A stretch of DNA of 64,000 nt, taken from NCBI GenBank assembly GCA_942159475.1, contig OW804094.1, forward strand, positions 127,396,755 through 127,460,754, given 5' to 3'. The first letter of the stretch is position 1. Each line of letters opens with the position of its first letter. The notes below the pieces were generated by a model, which saw nothing but the letters and a program-made list of their open reading frames with translations, was not told the DNA's origin and searched no databases. This DNA comes from Sthenelais limicola (lineage: Eukaryota; Annelida; Polychaeta; Phyllodocida; Sigalionidae). The position numbers and the translations under genes are program-made. Below are positions 22,979 to 34,900 of this stretch, piece by piece.

Positions 22979-25900
22979 CTGAAAAAAAAAATCAAATAGA
23001 TGTTGTAGGATCAATCCAGAACAAGGGAAGCAAGGGCTTTAAGTTTGGTTTCTTTTATTGCCCTGGGTTCCGAAGTTTCGGGCAACATACTTCCTTCATC
23101 AAGGAAGATTGGCTTTAGTTATAAAAAATGGTTTTAGTTATAAAAGATGTCATCTAAGTACTAAAATGTGCACTGTTGGTTTTTTTCTTTTTTGATTCCG
23201 ACGCTCGATGGTGAAAGCCGACTTCTTGCTCAAAGGATGCTTTTTGTATATAAAAAGAGTAAATTCTTGGTGCTGTATAATATAAACTTATGAGTACGTC
23301 ACAAATTCCCCCCCCAGAAAATCTATAAAAAACAGTTGAATAAACTTATATTGGATATTTGAATGAATGTTTGACTGGAGTGTGCTTTGAAGTAGGAATT
23401 AAATCTTTCTGCTTGACTTGTTATTTTTCAAGTGCATCTGCGTAAGACAGAACACCTGTCGTGGGGAGACGAAGACTCAGGGAAAAATACTGCAATCTCA
23501 CGGGTAAAGGCGCGATAAGGGGGAAGTTTTACCGTTAAGTTGACTCCTTCAATCTTGAGTCGGTCAGGCTCTCCTTCCATCTTGCCTTCAGTGAGGAATG
23601 CGCGGCTGATGCCTGGCGTTCTGAAGACTACAGTTTTCCTGGCCAGCTCCTCCAATAGTGTGGCCATATCCATCTTAGGTCTATCAATGAGGGTCTGTAA
23701 ATGACACGAAAACATTATTTAGTATTATTGCACAGGGTTCCCACCGATCATCTCGATTCACATTCCATGAATGCAATTTGCTACTTATGCATGTATAAAT
23801 ACACACAACTAAATTTAAGTCATAATAAGACATGAAATAAAAACAAACAAATTATTTTGCAAATATTAAGTCAGGGTAGCACTTGTCGGTGGTATTATGG
23901 ACAATTTTAAGATGCAGAATTTCATCTTCGATGACCTCTCCAATATTCTATGACTTGTCAGGCCTGGAAAATCAAATTGCTATTTTCACGACTTTTCATG
24001 ACCTGTTTACACTTCTTAACTCCCTGAGGAGTCAAATAATAAAAACCAAAATAAAAACTAATCTCTCTGACTCACACGAATCACCTAATCACAGGTTATG
24101 AACTCGGTAGTGAAAACCTCCTTTCCTTTATTACGTTTAAATTCTTTACTCTACTTATAAGGTACAGCAAGTGATGGGCCAGGTCTTCCGTGCTTAAAAT
24201 ATAAGTCTAAAGATTGAACAAAGATTGTAATGTATCAGTAAGGAACTGGAGAATTTACAGACCAGACCGATCGGCAAAATCGATGATTATTTAACAAAAT
24301 ATTTCAAAATTCCAGAACATACTCCATATAAAACAATGGTCTATATTAAAGCTGTATTCTCAGCTAATATCGTTAATTAATTTTTTTATTTTCTAATAAC
24401 TTTTTGACACATTCTATTTTATTCCCATCAAAATGTCACCTGGCTAAAATTAAAAAGATTTATTCACATTCTTTGGGCTTCATGGTCTCATAAATGTACA
24501 AACTTTAAATTTCTGCCGACGCTCAATTTCAAACGCTTTCCAAATGACTTTGTTCCTTCCTTAACTTTAAAGATAGTCCATGCGTCATTTTCAAAGCTAA
24601 GTCCTAAGGATCGAATAACGAAAGAAACCAGAGGAGGAAGTTAATGAAGGTTTCCATGAATTTTCAGAGGTTTTACGATTAATCTATGAACCCGATCCGC
24701 ATTTTTCCTCAGAACAGGGAGGTGGAGTGACAAGGTGATTGGCATTTGACAAGACAGGATTTCTACCTTGGGATTCTAGAAGTCAACATGTTGAAAGATA
24801 AGACTTGAAGTGAAAGCAAGTAACTTAGTTCATATGATAAGGGAGGGTCATGTTAAGTTGGCATGCAATCGAGAAACTGAAGTTCCATAAATATAACATT
24901 TTGATTGACTTCTATGGGAGGGAAAATGATACAAAATGGTGGTCTATAAATAATTAACGTAAACTGAATATGTGCATGGTGCACCAGCTTACGCATATCA
25001 ATTTAAAAATCACTTAGGGCGTTTTAGTTTAATTTTTAAATTAAACGAGACTTACCGTAGGGAAGTAGCAGTTTAATTGTAATTTAGTCGAGGACACCAC
25101 GGGGGGAATGGAGAATAAACGCCCACACATCTCGTGGTGGACGATACTTAATTAAAATTGTATTTAAAGTGTCTTTCGTAGAGAATGACCTCAGGTGACT
25201 CAGGTGAAGTAACATAGCAGATATTTAACGACACAAAGGGCGACACTTCGTGATTTGTCCAGGTCTTTCAGTGAAAAGGTGTGCGAGTCGACAGTCAGGT
25301 TCATGTCCATGACAAAAAGTGGTTAAATGTATTTCGTATATTAATGAAAAGTACATTTTCTAAAATTTGTTGAGTCCCTCTGAAGCTCCTGTTATAGAAT
25401 ACATTTGAAAACAATTTGGTTTCGCTCCAAGTAACTGACCATTGGCGGGGTCGTTTGGGGGATCGTTTAGTAATTTATAGCTGAGGTGACTAATTTTTAG
25501 AAAAATGTACAAACTGTTACATATTCTAAAATGGCTGGCCTGATAACCGAGTCAGCAAGCACCTGAACCGAAGGAGAAATATCACACCGGCCGACGGAGG
25601 GGTTCGAACCCACAACCTTCTATGACTACTGATCTCATAACACACTTACACTGAATGTCACTTCGCACCACAACTCTTCATCTGCGTCGTATTTATAAGA
25701 TATGCAGGACTGGAACGTGGACATCACAAACTGCAATAAAACATCATCATATATATATAAAATTAAAATGCTGTTAGTTTAACACAATACAAGAGATGTC
25801 AACATAATTGTTACAGCTCTTAATAATGATCGTTTAAAAAGGTCGACATTCTTTCTACTGGCGTTCTTCAGAACGTACCTAGTTCCTTTTAGTTATATAC

Positions 25901-28900
25901 ACTATACGCAATTATAGGTGTATACACATTATGATTTAATACTTACATGTACTCTCTTGGAATCTTCTTTGGCTAGTGATAATCGTCTTTTACGTTTTTG
26001 TGATATGTTGAGGGAACTGTCTGCTTCATTTTCGATATTTTCATCTTCCTCGAGATCACCTGTCTTGTCCATCGTACTTGTCCCTGAATAACGTAAATAT
26101 GAAAGTGGATGTGTCAAAATGGAAGTATGAATGAATGAATGCACGAAGTGTTGTTATTATTATTACTATTAGTCAATAGTCTGTACCCTCCTCCTCATCT
26201 TCTTCTTCACGCTCCTCCTCTTCATTAAGTCCGGCCTCTTCTTTCTCCTCTTCCTCTCCTTGATAGTCGCGCGACTGCGTCTGTCTTTCGCGATGCTTCA
26301 TTTCTGTCGCGTCGCCGTCCTGCATCTCAGAATCAGAAATACCATCCTCTTCTTGTTCCTTCTGCATGGTTTCAGACGGGTCCTTTGGCTTGCTTTTCCT
26401 TTCCATTACCTTGGCCGTATTGAGCAAGCTGAAAAGAGAACAGCAACAGATTTCATTTCAGTGGAGCCCCTACAACTCTCTTTATTGAACCAATCTACAA
26501 GGGCATTAATAAGAATTTCACCGACATAATACAACGTCTTGCTACCACTAGATTCCATACATTACTAAGACTGCAACCATGAGATTCCAGTTAGATTATT
26601 GTACCTCAGTATATAACACGTTTAGATTCCTGCTAGGCTATTGTTTTATGGCGTCATTATATAAAGCTTGTATAACCCATTTCGCACAACAAGTCAACAC
26701 AAACATATCCCATTCCATATACCTGCTAGTAATAGATTTATAAAGGGACATAGGTTCCGAGGAAGAAGCCCAAACATATTCCAAAGCGAGCTTGGTATAT
26801 AACAACTACTATTTCATTGAAATAAAATGTAAAATGTATGCGCTGGCACATCCTTAAAGGAAAAATGCATGGACAGATAAGTCCGCCGAAAAAATAACTT
26901 AAAAAAAGGCTTCTAATATGGGATGGTGTCAATGGAAGATCACAAAAAAATATATATTAAATTCCTGGAAGCCGACAAGTGTATCCTTCAATTCCAGTCG
27001 ATGTATGACGTCACGGATTACTAGATTGCTTATGACACCATTAGGAATAGGATTATGTAATGCATGACGAAAATACAAAATGATGAAGTTAATAATAATT
27101 GCACACGCAGTCACAGACCTACATGTTCCAAGAATTCATGAGGACGACCAGCGACTTTATTACATAAATGTGTACAAGAAAGGCGGTGGATAGCACACAA
27201 GTCGTTAACAGACGTCAGTGACAAGAGTCAGAAATAGCAAGAAATACCCAGAACTTGGCGATGGTAAACGAAAGTGAAACGTAAACAGTGTCAGTACCTT
27301 TCTTGGTCCACATGACATGTTATGCTGAGTTATTTTTAAACAGAAGCTATGTTTGACTGACTTAGATCTTTCAACTGCTCTCAGTTCATTATTTAGCTGA
27401 CGAAGGCAGCTAGCTGAAAGCTGTTGAAATTTCTCAAAAAATAAAACGTAGCTTGCGAAGAAGTACGGTATAACAACATTGAAACGGGTGTGTGGGGGGG
27501 GGGGGGGAGAGATATCCCAACCTTTGACAGGTAGTGAGTTTAATGTTTGTTTCATCTTTCCCACTGATCAACAGCCTCAAAGTACTTTTTAATGTGAACA
27601 GACGATTTTGGGACGCGCCTCGTGGCACAAAGCCGTTACACCTGGCGGCAATGGGATAAAGCAGCGATGTTTCCCAGCATTCAATGGGTTCGCTTGCCAC
27701 CTCCACACCGATTGAGGCATCCGTTACACACGGTAAGTAATGCCAGCAGTATTGACATTGAACTTGTTCAATAGGGAATCGTTACACAGAGATTAAGACG
27801 GACAGGCGAGTGGGATAGGTGGAGGCGGCGGCAGGGGCCCCACCGCTTCCAGTGAGGGATGGCGAGCAGGACCGCGCCCATCAGAATGTATGGTGTTTAG
27901 GAGTTGTCTGTGGCCAGCCAGGTCACATCTGATAGATCCGCCCTGACCCGCCACTACCCCAAAATGGCTAAATAATGAGGCCATCTGGCGACGTATAATG
28001 AAAGTCATTCATTCGTCCAAATCCTCCAGTGGTTCAGGCATAGATCAGCGCGGCCTCCAGGTCGAAGCTGGATCTGGCGCGGATCAAGCGGGCAAACTGG
28101 ACGCGCCACTGGAACAACATACTGGATTTGATAATACTTAAGATATACACTGACGGCAAATCGAACAGCCCCATTGCCAATCATGCAACAGATTACAAGT
28201 TTGGTTTTATTTAAACACAACGTGGGCGCCCTTCCCACCCCAACTCTTTACTCTCCCGTCAATATGGAACATTCATACGTTCGCTGAATCATAGATAAAT
28301 AACGCGACGCTTTGGATGAGAACTTTTATAATTTACAACTTTTTGTCTTGTTGGGTCGGTTTTTTTTGGGCCTCTTTTTCTTGTTACCCCCGAGTAAGCG
28401 ATTGGAGACCTGAACGCTATTTAAGGGGAGGAGGAGGAGGACTATCAGCTGTTATAAAATGAAAAGCTTGCCAAGACCAGACGACATTTCTTCCCCCATC
28501 ACATGTTTTATCAGCGCGGGAACATCCCGGTCACGGTAATAACACCGATTCTGTGTCACTCGCCCTGATTGGTCACTAGCCGCCTGGCAGGGGTCAGAGG
28601 TGGCCTCCAAGAGCACCATTGGTGACATTGGCGATGGGCAGGTTCCTACTTACTATGCATAGCTTGGAAGGGGAGGGAAATAGATCGCTGCTAGATACGG
28701 CCCATACTTCCAGCCACCTGTAAATGGCGATGGGCGCCAGACTTCTGCCAGCGACCCAGCCTACAAAGCCAGGGGCACGGCCCATGCCCCTCTCTCACCC
28801 CTAACTCACAAAAAATCCCTCCTTCGCATATGGCTGATCCAGCCCTCTAAGCCGCCTCACACCACCACGTCTCCCGCCATCCATTAAAGTACAACGAAAT

Positions 28901-31900
28901 ATGCTCTTCTCTTCGCCTCCGCAACAAGCTCTTCAGGGGCAATTTTCAACTTGCAATCTGTAGTATGTTATGTATGCAAGTTTGGGCCACGGACACTTTT
29001 AACGTGGACATGGTATTGCATCTCTGGATATGTTTATAGAAAATAAAAATCACTTTAACTATTTCTAGTCAAGAAAATGTTTTTTTTTTACTGTATGGAC
29101 ATATTGAGAATCAATGGAACTGGGAAGGGTTAACCATTAAACATACGTCTAGATCTATGGGAGTTGGAAAGTCACAGTAGACAGAACTTTAGTTTCCTAA
29201 GCGAACGGGATGGTTCTCACTAAAAACAAGGATAAGGATCAAATAAGGGTAAAATACTAATTTAAAGTATTGAAAAATTCTCATCAATAGAATTGACTTA
29301 CAGAGCTTTTAAAGGATTAGTCTGCCTTGTACAGATGATGCCAGGGGGGTGGGAATATAAAAAGTTAGGATAATATACACATCTCAAGGCTAATGCTAAG
29401 CTTTGTGGAGAAGGGGACTGTATCAAAAGTATAATTAACATGTGTTGAGAATTGACACTTTCACTAACAGAGGGTTTTACTTATGATTATAACGTTTCAT
29501 GATGTGTCTTCTATTTTTTCTACGTTGTAGAAATATTCCAAGAAATGGCTAAAACAGTACTTCTTCCTCGAAAAGTTTCACGATAAAACTAAAAAAAAAC
29601 AGGGGCCAGATCTATATTAGTATCCCGAACCAACCCAAACCGTTTAAAATCTTACTGATTGGTAGCCCTAACGATCTGAATTCATCATCCAATGGAAATT
29701 GATCTCAGAGACTGTTCAATACAACGTCATACCTTTATGACGTCACGTATCGAAAGATGACGAGAGCGTTTAAATCTTTGTGCTTCTCTCACCATTTTTC
29801 TCAACATAATTATATACTAATGTGTCTTCTTTTATTTAAGATTATGAGATAATCTATATAAAATCCTGTATCGGAAACGATATTCCTTAAGAATATTGAT
29901 TGACAGACTGTAACGCATAACTTTAAAACAAGGATTTAAGCATGCTTTAAATTTATCATTATCTAGTAGTTGATGTTATATCTAGTAGTGTATATTTGTC
30001 AGCTTCGACAGAGAATATAGTTGCATTGACGGGTGAATAAAAACTTATTAAACGAAAAACATTACACTATCAATGACCTCACGCATGATCACGAAGTTCC
30101 ATGTCTCTCCCAGCCATTCAACACCTTCTCCCAAGTTATGAAGTGTGAGACAAGCTCATGAGGAGGAGGAGGGAGAGGAGAAAGAGGGATTTTCGCCAGC
30201 GTTTGTGGGAAGAAGAAAGCATTTAGATGCAAGGGAGAAAGGCCTGGACGGGGGTAAATCCCCCGTTTTTATACGGATCCTTTACAAACTAACTCCATAA
30301 ACCCTTTATAAACGCTGGCCACGATCCGGTGGGCACGCGTGTAAATGTGCCAGCGGCGGCGCGGGTATTGGGCCATCAAATGGTGATATACACTGATAAT
30401 ACATCCAGCTTGTTTGTTAGCATTTCTATATACATCAACGCCGGTGGTGAGGGCGCTCCCCGCTAAGCGGCGCTGATAACGGCGGCAATCACGCCACCAA
30501 GCGGGGTTGGCGAGCACTAGTAAAGCAGCGCTGCGCACACGGGTCCGACGCCAGCATGCAAGGGCTTATTTATGCTTCTAATAACACAATATGTCCTAAT
30601 GAATGGCCCTGACTGAGCAAATGCCCACATGCAATCATGCTATCGGGCTAATGATGTGTTTACATGGAGACCTGCTCCGTGACCGACTCGCTCAGCTTGA
30701 TTTTGGTGTGAGCATGCGAGTTAGACAGGTCTGTGTGAAGTTCTTTTTTTGTGTTGGTACATTCACAGGGACCAAGGCTTTATCGCTAGAGAAGTAGGCT
30801 GGTGTGGTGGTGAACAAAAAAATATGTTGAAAAGTGATAGTGGTCCAGGGCCCTTCACCCGATCCCCCCAATGGCACACCCGATTAGGATATAGATGTGG
30901 CATGTTTCATTAAAAAAAAAAGATGGGAGGACGCAAAGCTCGTAGCTTTTAAAGCGGGTGTAAAGGTGAGAAACAAAGCAACATGCAGCGCCCAAATCTG
31001 GCGTCCACGAACGCGTCGCATGAGACATGCACACGTTGCCCGCACGTGGAGGATGAATCACGAAGGTAACTTTTATAGGCAAACCGGCTATCACCCATTT
31101 ACGCTAGTTATTATGGGCTCACTACCTGACCGGGCCTCGCGAGATAGAACGAAATAGAGAATAAAAGATGGAATGAGGGGACGGAGAATTACAGCGAGAA
31201 TGAGAGGGGAAAACTTGGCTTGAGAGTAACAAGCTCAGGTAGATGGAATCAGCACACATCATTCCATTCGTGACAGCTCTAAGTCCATTCACAGTACTTA
31301 AGCCTACGGTGAAATCTCGCCTGTGGCCATAAGCCTATGCGGCACACCGATCATCCCGACACCTGTTTAGTCATAACACAGGCCCGTTCATCACGACTAT
31401 AGTCCCATCAAAACAGACACTAATGGAGCAGGAGCTCCACAATCCTCACACACTAGCTTTCATTTTGTCTTTCCGTCCCAGTCGCGGCCGTATATCATTT
31501 TGGCCCCAAGACAGACAAATGCTCACTGACATGATCAGGTCGTTATCGAGCTCTTGGCAACAGGGGAAACTTTCCTAAAGAGAACAAGGAAGTCATGTCC
31601 AAAAGCAACAGGTTTTTTCTTGTCTTTTTCTTCGACCACGTAGCTCGCGGCTTACAGAATCACTTCGGTCGTCCAGACATGAGTCATGATGATGTGATAC
31701 ATCAGTTCCTAAGCCCCCCCCCCCCGCCCTTCATCTATCCAGGTCCCCAGCATTTCATGAAAATAAAATTTCCTCATTTTTTCCCTGATAAATTTTTAAA
31801 TATTCAGGATAACTTTTTCGAGCTATTTCCAGTTTCACCATTGTTGCAGTGAACATGGCGAAAGTGATTTCCACTAACAAGCTACCAAAGCCAACCATAC

Positions 31901-34900
31901 AGTGGATAGACTGTTCAGTCACAAGAAAGTATATAACTTTCTCTCATGGGCCAATCATATTTACTGACTTTTCGCTGATTCGAGACATTTTTCTCAGAAT
32001 ACATGACTTTTCCCAGGCAAAAGTACAGTCTAATTAATCATTAGCTTTGTCAACACTGGGGGTAATAACAGGATGGGATTTTTTTTTTAAAAAAAAGTTA
32101 AATATTAAATCCTTTACAGACAAATTTAAACCTCGAAGAATATAAAAGATATGGTAAATATTATTCTAACTTTGATAAGACTCCTCTCCAAGACAGCTTG
32201 TTTTACGCTTTCAGGAATTGATATAGACAGGTTCATCAACCACATAATGTGCTTTAATAGACGACCAATATATAGTATAGATCCCAGTTGTCTTATTCAC
32301 AATCGTCATATTAGGACGATGAATATATACTAGTTTTTTATTATACTAGCCCTGTAAGCAGTTACAGGAAATTTGGCGGATCCCATAGGGAAATTTATAC
32401 GATTGTCGTTAGATGTGTAATATATGTATGACAATAGAATCAGTTTATACATAAGCCTATGTATATGATTTTGTATTTTTGATTAATAATCAGCAGCCAG
32501 CAGGCTCAATGAAATGAAAAATGAAAGAACAATATTTGCTCAGGCCATCAGTCCCATCATACATTTATCCATCCTTCTCCACAATAAAGAAGGCGGTGAT
32601 ATAAATGCAAGGTAGGCGTATTTTTAACCAGGATCTCGAGGGAACACGACCCTCGCGGTTTGAAGGCGACTGATTAAAAGAGCTGGCTAATTCCAACACA
32701 AGCCAACAGGTGGCCCACCAGGATAAGAATAGGGTGGCGCCTTGATTTCTACGGTGGCATTGCTTGGCGACAAGAATTCAATAAAAACCTAACAGCGCAA
32801 GGGATATAATAACTAACCTGGAGTTTTGGAGCTCTTCATATTTGCGCTTCATTGCCACTTGGAAAGCGGGGAAGAACTTGTTTTCCATGTAACGTAGGAC
32901 AGACGCGGGATTACAACTAAACTCATCTTTGTACATTTCATGAGGTAGAAAACTAAACTTTAATGTGTAAAGCCTTGACCGACCACTGAAAAGAGAAAAA
33001 GAAATGGATGACCAGCATCCCAAGGGCAGAACAAACAAACATGGTCAGAAAACCTTTAGTTTCGATTAGAAGGGATTTATTTTTGTAAATTGCATTAAAA
33101 GAACTTAAAAAGCTTTCTTCATCAACCTGAATTATCAGTTGCGAGTTACTATCCCTATTCAGAAGTAAATATTCCTATTCAAACCAAAAACCAAGCCCGC
33201 CAAAAATGTTTTCCAAGTTTCCCCATGTCTGGGTACCAGAGAACATAGGATACTTACAATCCGCTTTCTTTTTTTAATGACAACTTTTCTGTTATTTTCA
33301 CATCAGCGAGAACCTGAAATGAAGTAATTGGCAATTTGTAAGTAAATAAAAGTTAAGAAAAATGCAATGAGGAATGGGAAACAGAACATTTTTCGAAAAG
33401 GCGCAGTTCATCTATTTTACGTCATATCCATTCCATCATGGTGTGGTTATTAGTAAATATGTCAGTCAGTCAAACAGCAAAGTAATAACACAGCACCTCG
33501 AAAGTCCCTTCAGCAACAAATACCACATCAATTAAGTTTGATCGCTTTGGGACAGGTTCCTGTCTGAACTGACTTATATCATGAGACATACCTGCGATAA
33601 CAAGACTTTGGTGAATTTCTTTTTCAAAGACTTTGCTTTTTTCTTGGCACCGCTTGTGTCGCAGATAGGCACATCCATGTTGGGTGTTTTGATGGCAGCA
33701 CTTGCAACCATTAGGATTTCCCTCAATCGAGGGATACCCAGCGTCACGTTCATTTCTCCTCTTCCAGCGAAATGGAAGGTGTTCAATGTCATTTGCGTAG
33801 ACGGCTCTCCGATGGACTAGATAAGGAGAGAGCATGTCAAAACTAAGCTTAAATTCGTATAGACAAACAATTAGATAATCTTAGACCCTAGGATTTCCTT
33901 GCAGCTGCCACTCAACCGGCTATGTTTAAGGGGGTTTACTCCCATTTTCCTATTTGTAACATCACTGAAATTGAACTGATGTAAGATATCATTTATTTTA
34001 TGTAAAATATCATATTTTTGTTACGATAGCGTAGCGTTCAATGTGAAAATTTTATTTGTAAAATACCTGAGCAGCAAGAAGGCCCACAGCTTCTCCGGGT
34101 GGGACTTGAGCCTTTTGATTTCTAAGATAGAGTAACGTCCGCAGACGATGAGCTGAAATTTGACCCGGCCCAACTTCAGATTCCTCATATTTAACGAGCT
34201 GAAATTAAGGGATAAATCCTCAAAATAAATACAAAGTTACACACTTCAATATCCTTCTAGAAATCCTACTTGTGCAGTCACACTGAATTCTACTAATGAA
34301 AAGTGATAAACGATTTATCTCAAGTGTCTGATAGAGGTCTTTTAAGTCTCCACATCCAAACCTATCCATTTGTCTCATTTTTTTTCATTTTAGCTCAGTT
34401 AAGTACAATTATATCTACTTGCTAGAGGCTGTTAACTATGCCAGGAGACTAAGATATAAAAAAATAACATGCTGTCTAGAGTGGAAAAGGGAAACCGTCT
34501 AGGCATCTGTCATACCTTGTCGGGGTTGGATGAAACGTAAGTGTCAATCATATCCTCAAACGGCTCAGATACGACGCCCAGGTGTCGACTTACATTAACC
34601 TGAGTCAGAACTGGGTCCGGGCAGCTTGATCCTTGTTTGATGTACCTGTTGGTATATATGTAGAATGTTTTTGTTAGTTCTAGCATCAATTGCGACTCTC
34701 CCATGTTGTTATTTACCAGCATTTCTGGTGAGTAAAAACAAGGGACACACTCATTCCAATTAGTATTTATCTAGTCTGACACAGCAGCTCCCAAGGCTCA
34801 GGCGTTCTGTCGGATATGTATTGTACGACAAAAACATGTGTTATACTTCATGTAGGTAGGAGGTATGGAAATGAAAACTCTAGGTACGTATGCATATGAT

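Larger units (their letters stand above)
26429..32817. other. Largest POLR1A intron (6.4 kb), enhancer-like content
   Basis: The intron between exons 27 and 28. Most other introns of the gene are 0.2-1.5 kb. It contains the GC-rich, site-dense blocks listed separately, a 14-G run (27494-27507) and a 12-C run (31714-31725). No nested gene recognised on either strand. Confidence 0.7.
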
